DNA of 14,801 nucleotides from Firmicutes bacterium UBA1535 (GTDB taxonomy: Bacteria; Bacillota; Clostridia; Tissierellales; Sedimentibacteraceae): the NCBI GenBank assembly GCA_002323775.1, contig DCPV01000166.1, positions 1 to 14,801 of the forward strand, written 5' to 3'. The notes under the pieces were generated by a model. It saw only the letters and a list, made by a program, of their open reading frames with translations. It did no database searches and was not told the DNA's origin. The translations under genes and the position numbers were made by a program. This document shows positions 1 through 6,885 of the stretch, piece after piece; position 1 is the stretch's first letter; each line of letters opens with the position of its first letter.

Positions 1-403
1 TGCTGTTGTTTTCATCTTTTCTTTCATACCAATATCTTTGGTTTTTTCCTCGGTTTTGCAGTTTTGAAAGGCTATCACCAAAATATTTGCACACTTCCTC
101 AAGGCTTAATAAAAATATACTGTCCTGCGTATCTTCACCGCCATTTGTGCCATACCACTGATTGTCAAGATTTTTATTTAATGCCGGAATTATTCTTGAT
201 TTATCAGTTTCGGTAAAATTGTCGTAAAATTCACCGTTAAGGTATTTTCGTAACGAGCAATCAGCCCATGTTATATTTTTATAAGCGTCATGGTAAGCTT
301 GATGATCTATAATACATTCGGTTATAATCAAAGCCGAATCGTTTTGTATATCAAGAACTCGCCATTCGTATTCACCAAATACTATTTTATCTCCTACCTG
401 CAT
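1..403 (-). CDS. DUF6273-like protein, 3' end missing (window edge)
   Basis: This reading frame is open from an ATG at 403 to the left edge, giving 134 residues with no stop, so the C-terminus lies outside the window. The ATG follows a GCGAGG-type ribosome site and starts 15 nt after the stop of the upstream flavoprotein gene, so the two are probably co-transcribed. The protein begins directly with a pattern I associate with the DUF6273 family of Firmicutes: W-R-V-L-D near residues 14-18, A-L-I-I-T-E near 24-29, a W-x-x-C-x-L-R-K-Y-L-N block near 46-56, and a D-N-Q-W-Y-G-T-N-G-G block near 80-89 followed by D-T-Q-D and F-L-L-S-L-E-E. No signal peptide or membrane segment is visible in the part seen. 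DUF6273 is a domain of unknown function, often found in modular proteins. The family name rests on recall of its motifs, and no biochemical role can be given. Confidence 0.75.
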   Translation of the reverse strand, partial: MQVGDKIVFGEYEWRVLDIQNDSALIITECIIDHQAYHDAYKNITWADCSLRKYLNGEFYDNFTETDKSRIIPALNKNLDNQWYGTNGGEDTQDSIFLLSLEEVCKYFGDSLSKLQNRGKNQRYWYERKDENNS

Positions 404-418
404 ACTTACCTCGCTGCT

Positions 419-904
419 TTATATAATTTTTCCTTCACTTGCTTCTATTTTATTTACAAAGTCCATATTATAACGTACAGCACCATGATCCTTAATTACC
501 ATGCCTCTTGTAATGCGAATTGCCAGAATACAGCAATTTTCATCACTCTCATTGTTTGCGAAGTCGTACCATTCAGCAAAAACCGTGCGAAGCTTAGTCC
601 TTATTTCAGCATTTTTAGGGTCTAATACCCAACCTAGATTTTCACCTATTCCATTTCCGGAAAACCAATCAATAGTCGAAAAAGCAACCTCTTTGTTGTG
701 TGCTATTTGTCTCATTTTATTCGACTTCGAATATGTAACAACATAAAACACGCCGTCCTCATAATATGCGTCTACATCTCGGACAATAGGTACGGGATTT
801 CCATCAGCACTCGGCTCAGCAGCAATAGTTGCAAGTGATATAAAATTATCCTTGTTGCCGAATCTTTCTTCAATTATCTTTAATCCTTCTTCATACTTAC
901 TCAT
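419..904 (-). CDS. Pyridoxamine 5'-phosphate oxidase-like flavoprotein (FMN split barrel)
   Basis: A protein of about 161 residues resembling the small split-barrel flavoproteins (pyridoxamine 5'-phosphate oxidase family, general-stress-protein-26 type). These usually bind FMN or F420 and reduce or bind varied small molecules; the substrate cannot be read from the sequence. Supporting features are an early strand with ISLATI, a central G-V-F-Y-V-V-T-Y-S-K-S-N-K-M-R-Q-I block followed by N-K-E-V-A-F-S-T, which is the classic 'F-x-T...S-x-K-x-x-x-I...V' FMN-fold pattern, and the family-typical length. Start choice: a GGAG at 914-917 lies 9 nt before the ATG at 904, but only 3 nt before the in-frame ATG at 910. 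A longer version from a TTG at 919 would overlap the ribosome site. I therefore use 904. It is followed closely by the DUF6273-like gene. No clear promoter was found in the roughly 110 nt upstream. Confidence 0.8.
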   Translation of the reverse strand: MSKYEEGLKIIEERFGNKDNFISLATIAAEPSADGNPVPIVRDVDAYYEDGVFYVVTYSKSNKMRQIAHNKEVAFSTIDWFSGNGIGENLGWVLDPKNAEIRTKLRTVFAEWYDFANNESDENCCILAIRITRGMVIKDHGAVRYNMDFVNKIEASEGKII

Positions 905-1013
905 TAGCATTTTCTCCAATCAAATTATTTTTATTTATGCTTTCTCGTTGTTTAAACGGAAGCCACATTTTAATTTTAACTGCTATTATTTTGAGTATTT
1001 TCCTACTTTAGAT

Positions 1014-1040
1014 AAAAAAATAATGGCAAAAGCCATTATT
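1014..1040 (-). terminator. Intrinsic terminator of rpmB
   Basis: A perfect 9-bp stem is formed by 1019-1027 and 1032-1040 (AATAATGGC / GCCATTATT) around a 4-nt loop. Read on the minus strand it is followed at once by a run of T residues (the A run at 1014-1018 on the plus strand). It begins 10 nt after the rpmB stop codon. The T run is on the minus-strand side only, so it serves rpmB and separates it from the flavoprotein pair downstream. Confidence 0.88.
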
Positions 1041-1050
1041 GAAAAATTAA

Positions 1051-1242
1051 TTATATAGCACGGATAACATTTCCTGATCTCATACATCTTGTGCAAACAA
1101 ATTTTTTCGTAGATATTCCATTTACTAAAACAGATATCTTTCTAACGTTTGGTTTCCAAGTTCTGTTTATTTTTCTATCTGAGTGAGTTATAGTATGACC
1201 TGACATCTTACCTTTTCCGCAGATTTCGCAAAATTTTGCCAT
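1051..1242 (-). CDS. rpmB: 50S ribosomal protein L28 (zinc-ribbon type)
   Basis: A 63-residue L28 of the large ribosomal subunit. The N-terminus has the family pattern A-K-x-C-x-x-C-G-K, followed by G-H-x-x-x-H-S, then N-R-T-W-K-P-N-V and a C-terminal V-C-T-R-C block. The cysteine pairs C5/C8 and C50/C53 form the four-cysteine zinc ribbon of the 'C+' form; many bacteria instead carry a cysteine-free form. Length is normal for a Firmicutes L28. The ATG is preceded by a near-perfect AGGAGGT at 1251-1257. The gene stands alone between a candidate promoter (1339-1367) and a strong terminator (1014-1040), and is divergent from the Asp23-like gene, the usual arrangement in Firmicutes. Confidence 0.97.
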   Translation of the reverse strand: MAKFCEICGKGKMSGHTITHSDRKINRTWKPNVRKISVLVNGISTKKFVCTRCMRSGNVIRAI

Positions 1243-1338
1243 AACATCACACCTCCTATCATAATTTCCAAATATTTACAATATAATAATTAGTATTATA
1301 CCTATCTCTTATCGCTTGAGATATTATCGAACTTTTTT

Positions 1339-1367
1339 ATTGTAACATTAAAATAAAATTATTGCAA
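1339..1367 (-). promoter_or_regulatory. Candidate sigma-A promoter for rpmB (extended -10)
   Basis: On the minus strand there is TTGCAA (1367-1362, 4 of 6 matches to the -35 consensus), a 17-nt spacer and TACAAT (1344-1339, 5 of 6 matches to the -10). TG sits one base before the -10, which makes an extended -10. Transcription would begin near 1332, giving a leader of about 90 nt. A perfect TATAAT on the same strand at 1300-1295 lacks a matching -35 and is the main alternative. The region is very AT-rich, so chance matches are likely. Confidence 0.45.
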
Positions 1368-1414
1368 TAATTAATTTTTATTTGTATAATATTTTTATAA
1401 TAAATTTTTTATAT

Positions 1415-1442
1415 TTGTAAAAAGTATATTTTATGGTATAAT
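1415..1442 (+). promoter_or_regulatory. Candidate sigma-A promoter for the asp23-fakA-recG cluster
   Basis: TTGTAA (1415-1420, 4 of 6 matches), a 16-nt spacer and a perfect TATAAT (1437-1442), with TG one base upstream of the -10 (extended -10). Transcription would start near 1449, leaving a leader of about 125 nt before the Asp23-like gene. This is the best promoter-like sequence on the plus strand in the 333-nt divergent gap 1243-1575. Apart from this site, the rpmB promoter candidate and the leader, that gap shows only AT-rich sequence. Confidence 0.6.
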
Positions 1443-1448
1443 TATATA

Positions 1449-1575
1449 TAACGCTAATATATGATTAGCATCCGTAAAAAGTCTTAACCAATTATGAAAG
1501 TCAAGCACGCTTTTAATCATAATTAAAATCAAATTGGTATATGATAAAAAAATTAATAACATATAGGAGGTACTT
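1449..1575 (+). promoter_or_regulatory. Structured 5' leader of the Asp23-like gene
   Basis: Several inverted repeats lie between the predicted transcription start and the ATG. GCTAAT/ATTAGC form a 6-bp stem near 1453-1469. AATATGA-like arms at 1490-1497 and 1517-1524 (AATTATGA / TCATAATT) pair over 8 bp. ACCAATT (1487-1493) can pair instead with AATTGGT (1532-1538), which excludes the full inner stem. TATATG (1538-1543) pairs with CATATA (1560-1565), whose last base is the first base of the AGGAGG ribosome site. The stems are AT-rich and each is weak. No T-box, known riboswitch core or terminator T run was recognised, so any regulatory role is a guess. Confidence 0.3.
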
Positions 1576-1932
1576 ATGTCAATACAAACAACAAATGAAC
1601 TTGGTAGTATAATAATAGACGATCATGTTATAGCTAGTATAGCAGGAATGGCAGCTATGGAGTGCTATGGTATAGTGGGAATGGCATCTAAAAATGCCAC
1701 TGAAGGATTCTTTGAGCTTTTAAAAATGGATCAATTGACAAAAGGGATAAGAGTAAATTCAGAAGAAGCTAAAATTACTGTAGATATTTTTATAGTGCTT
1801 CAATTTGGTGTGAAAATTTCCGTTGTGGCTGAGAACATCATTTCAAGAGTCAAATATAGTATTGAATCATTGACTGGTATAGAAGTAAGTAAAGTAAATA
1901 TTTTTGTGCAAGGCGTTAGAGTGCAAAAATAG
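1576..1932 (+). CDS. Asp23/Gls24 family (DUF322) protein, YloU-like
   Basis: A 118-residue member of the Asp23/Gls24 family, cytosolic proteins linked in Staphylococcus to cell-envelope stress and membrane attachment. In most Firmicutes one small member precedes the DAK2 kinase gene, as here (B. subtilis yloU-yloV). Visible family features are the opening 'G-S-I-I-I-D-D-H-V-I-A-S-I-A', the A-x-x-x-x-G-I-V-G-M block near residues 28-37, and a C-terminal half with V-D-I-F-I-V-L-Q-F-G, then V-K-Y-S-I-E-S-L-T-G-I-E-V and V-N-I-F-V-Q-G-V. There is no signal peptide or membrane helix. The ATG follows a strong AGGAGGT at 1565-1571. The FakA-like gene starts 24 nt downstream, so the two share a transcript. 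The exact role of the single-copy YloU type is not established; family assignment is firm. Confidence 0.93.
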   Translation: MSIQTTNELGSIIIDDHVIASIAGMAAMECYGIVGMASKNATEGFFELLKMDQLTKGIRVNSEEAKITVDIFIVLQFGVKISVVAENIISRVKYSIESLTGIEVSKVNIFVQGVRVQK

Positions 1933-1956
1933 AATGAGAAAGGAATCTAATTTATA

Positions 1957-3591
1957 ATGGTAATTAAATATATTGACAATGTTATGTTTAAAAAGATGAT
2001 GATTGGCGCAGCTACGAATTTGGAAAACAACAAAAACCTAGTAGACTCTTTGAATGTTTTCCCAGTTCCTGACGGAGATACCGGAACAAATATGAACTTA
2101 ACAGTTCAAGCTGCAATTAAAGAAATCAATAATGTAACAGAAAACAACATAAATGGTATAGCAGACGCTGCTGCAAAAGGCTCGTTGATGGGTGCTAGAG
2201 GAAACTCTGGTGTTATATTGTCACAGCTATATAGAGGCTTTGCAAAAGGAATCACTGATCCTTATCAGTTAAGCCCAAGAATAGTTGCAGAGGCCTTGAA
2301 ATCAGCAGCTGATACAGCATATAAGGCAGTTATGAAGCCTACAGAGGGAACGATACTTACAGTCGCAAGAGAAACAGCTGAAAAGGCTCTTGAGATATGC
2401 GATAAAAGCGAGGACATGGTATTATTCTTAGAAGCTGTGATAAAAGAAGCAAAAAATTCATTGGATAGAACTCCTGATCTTTTGCCTGTATTAAAGCAGG
2501 CTGAGGTTGTTGACGCCGGCGGAAAGGGCTTATTGTGCTTATTAGAAGGAGCTGTTGCCGCATTAAAAGGTGTTGAGATAAAAAGAGAGCAAAGCGCTGA
2601 TGATATTGTTGAAACTGAGCAGGAAGTATCTGCATTCGGCAGTGAGGATGAAATAGTATTTGCTTACTGTACAGAATTTATGATAAAAAATGCAAAGAAA
2701 ACACATGAGCAGTTCTTACCTATAATTTTAGATAAGGGCGACTCTATAGTTTGTGTTGGAGATGATGATATCATAAAGGTACATATACATACTAACAATC
2801 CTGGTTTAGTTTTAAGCAAGGCTGTGACTTTTGGAGAAATAATCAATGTTAAGATAGACAATATGAAAGAGCAGTTTAGAAATAGAAAGAAATCAACAAA
2901 CGAACAAGCAAAGCCAGTAGCTAATCAAAAGAAAAAAGACTATGGATTTGTTTCGATTGGCTTTGGAGACGGAATACAAAAAGTATTTAACGACTTAAGG
3001 GTTGATGAATTTATTTCAGGCGGACAGACTATGAATCCAAGTACAGAGGATATCATAGAGGCTGTTAATAAAATAAATGCAGAAAATATTATAATTCTTC
3101 CAAATAACACTAATATAATATTAGCTGCACAGCAAGCTAAAGAATTATCGGAGAAAAATCTACACGTAATTCCAACCAAGACAATACCACAAGGTATTTC
3201 TGCTATGCTTGCTTTTAACGAAGAATTAAGCATTGAAGAAAATATAGCTGATATGACTGCTGCTATTAGCAATGTTAAAACAGGTCAAGTAACATATGCC
3301 GTTAGAGATACAAGCATGAATGGCTTAGAAATTAAAAAAGATGATATAATTGCTTTAATGGATAAGGATATCGTAAACCATGGAGCAAGCATTGAGGAGC
3401 AAAGCTTAGAATTGGTTAAGAAGATGGTAGATGAAGATAATTTCTTAATAACAATTTTCTATGGCGAAATGGTCGAAGAAAAGGATGCTAAGGCTCTTAA
3501 AGCTAGAGTTGAAGAAATCGCAAATCAATGCGATATTGAAATAGTTTATGGTGGTCAGCCACTATATTATTACATTATTTCTGTGGAATAA
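1957..3591 (+). CDS. fakA: FakA-like fatty acid kinase (DAK2 domain, YloV family)
   Basis: A 544-residue homologue of FakA/YloV, the kinase that phosphorylates fatty acids held by a FakB carrier so that exogenous fatty acids enter phospholipid synthesis. No fakB is in this window. The N-terminal DhaL-type ATP domain shows the metal-binding P-V-P-D-G-D-T-G-T-N-M at 36-46 (D39, D41) and the R-G-N-S-G-V-I-L-S-Q loop at 81-90. A second conserved block, V-D-A-G-G-K-G-L, lies near 185-192. The middle domain keeps the cysteine in A-Y-C-T-E-F (C238) and the H-x-H pair (H276, H278) that match the zinc ligands described for staphylococcal FakA. The C-terminal domain has the G-D-G-I-x-x-x-F and G-G-Q-T-M-N-P-S-T motifs. 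Length and start fit the family; the ribosome site AGAAAGGA at 1937-1944 is rather far from the ATG, at 12 nt. Confidence 0.92.
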   Translation: MVIKYIDNVMFKKMMIGAATNLENNKNLVDSLNVFPVPDGDTGTNMNLTVQAAIKEINNVTENNINGIADAAAKGSLMGARGNSGVILSQLYRGFAKGITDPYQLSPRIVAEALKSAADTAYKAVMKPTEGTILTVARETAEKALEICDKSEDMVLFLEAVIKEAKNSLDRTPDLLPVLKQAEVVDAGGKGLLCLLEGAVAALKGVEIKREQSADDIVETEQEVSAFGSEDEIVFAYCTEFMIKNAKKTHEQFLPIILDKGDSIVCVGDDDIIKVHIHTNNPGLVLSKAVTFGEIINVKIDNMKEQFRNRKKSTNEQAKPVANQKKKDYGFVSIGFGDGIQKVFNDLRVDEFISGGQTMNPSTEDIIEAVNKINAENIIILPNNTNIILAAQQAKELSEKNLHVIPTKTIPQGISAMLAFNEELSIEENIADMTAAISNVKTGQVTYAVRDTSMNGLEIKKDDIIALMDKDIVNHGASIEEQSLELVKKMVDEDNFLITIFYGEMVEEKDAKALKARVEEIANQCDIEIVYGGQPLYYYIISVE

Positions 3592-3617
3592 TAAAATTTA
3601 TATTTTAATATTTATAT

Positions 3618-3670
3618 AACCACAAGGAGCACGAAGGATACGAATATACTTTTTTGTGTTCTTTGTGGTT
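3618..3670. repeat. Imperfect palindrome with 10-nt sub-repeats, possible dispersed repeat
   Basis: Two 15-nt arms, 3618-3632 and 3656-3670, are complementary at 13 positions, and the two exceptions become G-U pairs in RNA. The unpaired centre is 23 nt. Within the left half a roughly 10-nt unit repeats (ACCACAAGGA, GCACGAAGGA, TACGAATATA), and the right arm carries the reverse-complement form of the same unit. This composition is GC-richer than the AT-rich sequence around it. It resembles, from memory, dispersed ACCACGAAGGACACGAAGG-type repeats seen in many bacterial genomes. The right arm is followed by TTTGATTT, too weak a T run to call a standard terminator, though partial termination is possible. 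Other copies cannot be seen in this window. Confidence 0.55.
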
Positions 3671-3682
3671 TTGATTTATAAT
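3654..3682 (+). promoter_or_regulatory. Possible recG promoter overlapping the palindrome
   Basis: A perfect TATAAT at 3677-3682 is preceded, after 17 nt, by TTGTGT (3654-3659), which matches only 3 of 6 positions of the -35 consensus and lies inside the right arm of the palindrome. Transcription would start near 3689, about 23 nt before the recG ATG. If used, it would give recG and the genes after it expression separate from the upstream asp23-fakA pair. Confidence 0.3.
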
Positions 3683-3711
3683 ATTAACTAAAGTTGTTAA
3701 GGGGAGAACTC

Positions 3712-5772
3712 ATGTTAAATTCTGAAATTCAATATTTAAAAGGTGTTGGTCCTAAAAGGGCCTCAAAATTAAATAAGATAGGGATATACACTATTGAGGA
3801 GCTGCTTAATTACTTTCCAGTGAGATATGAGGATAGAAGAAAGCTAAGCAAAGTAAAGGATATTGATGAAGAAAACAAATATCTGATAAAAATTAAGATA
3901 AAAAAAATATCCTCTATAAAGAAAATGAATAAGAAAATGTCTGTTTTCAAAGTCTTTGCCTTTGATGATACAGGATATATAAACTTGACTTTTTTTAATC
4001 AAGATTATTTATATAAAAAATTAAAGATTGATGAAATTTACTTTATTTATGGAAAATACAAGCTTGTTGAGGGTATTTACGAGATAGTAAATCCAGATAT
4101 TGAAGCGCATAATGAGATTTTTAAAACCGGTAAAATTATGCCTGTTTACAGACTAACTAATTCTTTGAGCAATAATGAGCTTACAAAGCTTATGATTACT
4201 TGTGTTGAAGAAAATTGCAAAAGAATTAATAATATTTTGCCTGAACAAATTATTAAGGAATACAGTCTATTAAATAAATCAGACGCAGTTAAAAATCTTC
4301 ATTTTCCAATAAATGGTAAAATGTATAATTTAGCTAAGAAAACTATAGCCTTTGAAAGATTATTAATTTTTCAGTTAGGACTTTTTAATATAAAAAATAA
4401 GTTGAATTCCAATGCTCAAGGTATAATCCAAGATAAGACAAGCATATCGGAAAAACTTTTAAATAATTTACCATATAAACTTACTAATGCCCAACTGAGG
4501 GTTTTAGACGAAATAAATAATGATATGAAAAACGATAAAGCTATGAACAGGCTAATTCAAGGGGATGTAGGCTCTGGAAAAACGATAATTGCTATAGTTT
4601 CTATGCTAAATGCTGTTGAGTCAGGATATCAGGCCTCGATGATGGCTCCGACTGAAATTCTTGCAGCTCAGCATTATCAAACAATTGTTGAATATTTAAA
4701 AAACAGTGATATATATGTAGAGGTAGCTTTTCTATCTGGCTCAACAACAAAGAAAAATAAAGCAGAAATTTTGAAAAGATTAAAAAATAATGAAATAGAT
4801 ATTCTAATCGGAACACACGCTTTGATAGAAAAAAATGTAGAATTTGCGAATATTGGTTTGGCAATAACTGATGAGCAGCATAGATTTGGAGTAAGGCAAA
4901 GGGCTATGCTTGGGAATAAAAGGAATGGCGGTACTCCGGATGTACTGGTTATGACAGCAACACCAATCCCAAGGACCTTGGCACTTATGGTTTATGGAGA
5001 TTTAGATATCTCGATAATAGATGAAATGCCCCCAAACAGGCAGCAAATTATTACTAAGGTTTTAAGTGGAAATAAAAAAGACAAAGCATATGAATTTATA
5101 ATAGATGAAATAAAAAAAGGCAGGCAGGCTTATATTGTTGCTCCTTTAATTGAAGAATCTGAAAAACTGGAGCTTGATTCAGCTACAGAAATATATGAAA
5201 GTTTAAAAAATGATTATTTTTCTGATTTTGAATTAGGTCTTTTGCATGGAAAGATGTCAAATGCTGAAAAAGATGAAATTATGGATAAATTCTACAATGG
5301 ACAAATCAATGTACTTGTTTCAACAACAGTAATAGAAGTTGGAGTAAATGTACCTAATGCGACTGTGATGCTGATATTGAATTCTGAAAGATTTGGGCTG
5401 TCGCAGTTACATCAGCTAAGAGGGAGAGTTGGGAGAGGGAAGCATCAATCCTATTGTATTTTGGTGAACGAAAGCAAATCCGCAACTTCAAAGGATAGAA
5501 TGAAGATAATGGCAGAAACTAATAACGGATTTTTAATTGCAGAGGAAGATTTAAAGATAAGAGGTCCGGGAGATTTCTTTGGAACAAGACAGCATGGTAT
5601 AGAGGCATATAATCTTGACCAGCTAATAAGTGATACAATAGTTGTTGAAGAAGTACAAGGTTTGACTAAAAAAATATTAGCTGAAAATCCTAAGCTTAAA
5701 GGAATAGAATTTGAGTCTTTAAGATATGAAATATTGAAACTATTTAAAAATGAAAATATAGCGTTTAACTAA
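3712..5772 (+). CDS. recG: ATP-dependent DNA helicase RecG
   Basis: RecG is a superfamily 2 DNA translocase that regresses stalled replication forks and processes branched DNA. The 686-residue protein has the N-terminal wedge region opening with L-K-G-V-G-P-K-R-A (residues 9-17), an OB-fold around 55-130, and complete helicase motifs: Walker A G-D-V-G-S-G-K-T (284-291), M-A-P-T-E-I-L-A-A-Q-H (311-321), the D-E-Q-H box followed by R-F-G-V-R-Q-R (387-397), and T-A-T-P-I-P-R-T-L-A (415-424). The later T-T-V-I-E-V-G-V-N-V-P-N and Q-L-H-Q-L-R-G-R-V-G-R-G motifs are also intact. Length is usual for Firmicutes RecG. An in-frame TTG at 3694 would add six residues, but the AGGGGAG at 3700-3706 sits just before the ATG at 3712, so that ATG is used. 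rsmD follows after 15 nt. Confidence 0.97.
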   Translation: MLNSEIQYLKGVGPKRASKLNKIGIYTIEELLNYFPVRYEDRRKLSKVKDIDEENKYLIKIKIKKISSIKKMNKKMSVFKVFAFDDTGYINLTFFNQDYLYKKLKIDEIYFIYGKYKLVEGIYEIVNPDIEAHNEIFKTGKIMPVYRLTNSLSNNELTKLMITCVEENCKRINNILPEQIIKEYSLLNKSDAVKNLHFPINGKMYNLAKKTIAFERLLIFQLGLFNIKNKLNSNAQGIIQDKTSISEKLLNNLPYKLTNAQLRVLDEINNDMKNDKAMNRLIQGDVGSGKTIIAIVSMLNAVESGYQASMMAPTEILAAQHYQTIVEYLKNSDIYVEVAFLSGSTTKKNKAEILKRLKNNEIDILIGTHALIEKNVEFANIGLAITDEQHRFGVRQRAMLGNKRNGGTPDVLVMTATPIPRTLALMVYGDLDISIIDEMPPNRQQIITKVLSGNKKDKAYEFIIDEIKKGRQAYIVAPLIEESEKLELDSATEIYESLKNDYFSDFELGLLHGKMSNAEKDEIMDKFYNGQINVLVSTTVIEVGVNVPNATVMLILNSERFGLSQLHQLRGRVGRGKHQSYCILVNESKSATSKDRMKIMAETNNGFLIAEEDLKIRGPGDFFGTRQHGIEAYNLDQLISDTIVVEEVQGLTKKILAENPKLKGIEFESLRYEILKLFKNENIAFN

Positions 5773-5787
5773 CAAGGAAGTGAAAAA

Positions 5788-6342
5788 TTGAGAGTTATAT
5801 CAGGAAACAACAAGGGTAAGAAGCTATTTGCCCCAAAAGATACATCGGTTAGACCGACAGCAGATAAAATTAAAGAATCAATATTTAATATGATTGGTTA
5901 TATAGATGAGGATAGCATTGTTCTGGATTTATTTGCAGGAACCGGAAGTATAGGTATTGAATTTTTGTGCAGAGGAGCAAAGGAGTGTCACTTTGTAGAT
6001 GTATCACATAAAAGTGTAAGCTTTGTTAAAAAAAATATTTCATTATGTAAACTAGATGATAAAGCTAAGGTTTATGTAAATGATTATGAAAAGGCATTGT
6101 CATTCTTTGCCAAAAGTGACATGAAATTTGATTATATATTTGCAGATGCACCATATCACCTCAACTGTTCTGATAACATTATAAATACAGTCATTAGAAA
6201 TGATTTATTAAAAAAAGATGGTACTTTAATAATTGAATGTGAAAAAACTGAAAAAATGTTTGAAAACATAGAGCAAGATGTGCTACAATATAGAGAGAAA
6301 ATTTATGGTATCACAAAAATCGGAATTTTAAAATATAAATAA
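5788..6342 (+). CDS. rsmD: 16S rRNA (guanine966-N2)-methyltransferase RsmD
   Basis: A 184-residue class I methyltransferase expected to make m2G966 in 16S rRNA using S-adenosylmethionine. The N-terminus M-R-V-I-S-G-N-N-K-G and the V-R-P-T-A-D-K-I-K-E-S-I-F-N block (21-34) are diagnostic. The SAM-binding motif V-L-D-L-F-A-G-T-G-S lies at 45-54. The catalytic tetrapeptide, normally D-P-P-Y in this family, reads D-A-P-Y at 120-123, so one proline is replaced. The start is a TTG, chosen because AAGGAAG (5774-5780) lies 7 nt before it and because the protein begins exactly where RsmD proteins usually begin. It sits between recG and coaD, a common Firmicutes order, and is probably co-transcribed with both. 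Confidence 0.95.
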   Translation: MRVISGNNKGKKLFAPKDTSVRPTADKIKESIFNMIGYIDEDSIVLDLFAGTGSIGIEFLCRGAKECHFVDVSHKSVSFVKKNISLCKLDDKAKVYVNDYEKALSFFAKSDMKFDYIFADAPYHLNCSDNIINTVIRNDLLKKDGTLIIECEKTEKMFENIEQDVLQYREKIYGITKIGILKYK

Positions 6343-6371
6343 TTCTATTTAAGAAAGGAATTAAATTTTAT

Positions 6372-6842
6372 ATGAAGGTACTGTTCACTGGGAGCTTTGA
6401 CCCGATAACATTAGGACATCTTGACCTTATTAAAAGATGTTCAGATAAATTTGATGAGGTTGTCATTACTATTTTTAACAATAAGTCAAAACAGCATTTT
6501 TTTACGTCACAAGAAAGATTTGAATTAATAAAAGAGGCTGTTAGTGATATTAAAAATGTCACTGTTGATGTAACAGAGGACATGGCTGTAAATTACGCAA
6601 GACAGCACAATATACAAACTATAGTGAGAGGATTAAGAGCTGTCTCTGATTATGAATATGAGCTTAAAATAGCTTCAATTAATAAGCATTTGTATCCGGA
6701 ATTAGAAACTATCTTCATGGTAGCATCTTCAGATTATTCGTTTATAAGTTCGAGTATCGTAAAAGAGGTTGCAATGTATGGTGGAGATATATCTGATTTA
6801 GTTCCTAAAAATGTTTATGTAGCGATTAAAAATAAATTATGA
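6372..6842 (+). CDS. coaD: Phosphopantetheine adenylyltransferase (CoaD)
   Basis: CoaD transfers AMP from ATP to 4'-phosphopantetheine, giving dephospho-CoA, the penultimate step of coenzyme A synthesis. The protein is 156 residues, normal for bacterial CoaD. The nucleotidylyltransferase signature G-S-F-D-P-I-T-L-G-H is at residues 7-16, with T13-x-x-H16 as the T/HxGH site. Further motifs are V-R-G-L-R-A-V-S-D-Y-E-Y-E (85-97), the P-E-L-E-T-I-F block (109-115) and the C-terminal I-S-S-S-I-V-K-E (125-132), which plays the role of the ISSTxxR/KE ATP motif. The ribosome site AGAAAGGA at 6352-6359 is 12 nt from the ATG. All catalytic motifs are intact. Confidence 0.97.
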   Translation: MKVLFTGSFDPITLGHLDLIKRCSDKFDEVVITIFNNKSKQHFFTSQERFELIKEAVSDIKNVTVDVTEDMAVNYARQHNIQTIVRGLRAVSDYEYELKIASINKHLYPELETIFMVASSDYSFISSSIVKEVAMYGGDISDLVPKNVYVAIKNKL

Positions 6843-6885
6843 TTATGGTCTGAGCATTAGATCTCATACAGAAAGGATGAAAAAA

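Noticed and set aside
290..746. Plus-strand open frames of 81-111 codons across the left end
   Set aside because: They run antisense to the flavoprotein and the DUF6273-like gene, have no ribosome sites and no recognisable motifs.
1449..1575. T-box or known riboswitch before the Asp23-like gene
   Set aside because: No T-box antiterminator core, no recognisable ligand-binding motif and no terminator stem with a T run could be found.
3694..3711. Longer recG start at a TTG
   Set aside because: The ribosome site AGGGGAG lies inside this extension and is well placed for the ATG at 3712; the protein from 3712 begins as RecG proteins usually do.
6843..6885. Possible hairpin between coaD and the coiled-coil gene
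   Set aside because: Only a 4-bp TGAG/CTCA match was found, without a T run, so it is not distinguishable from chance.
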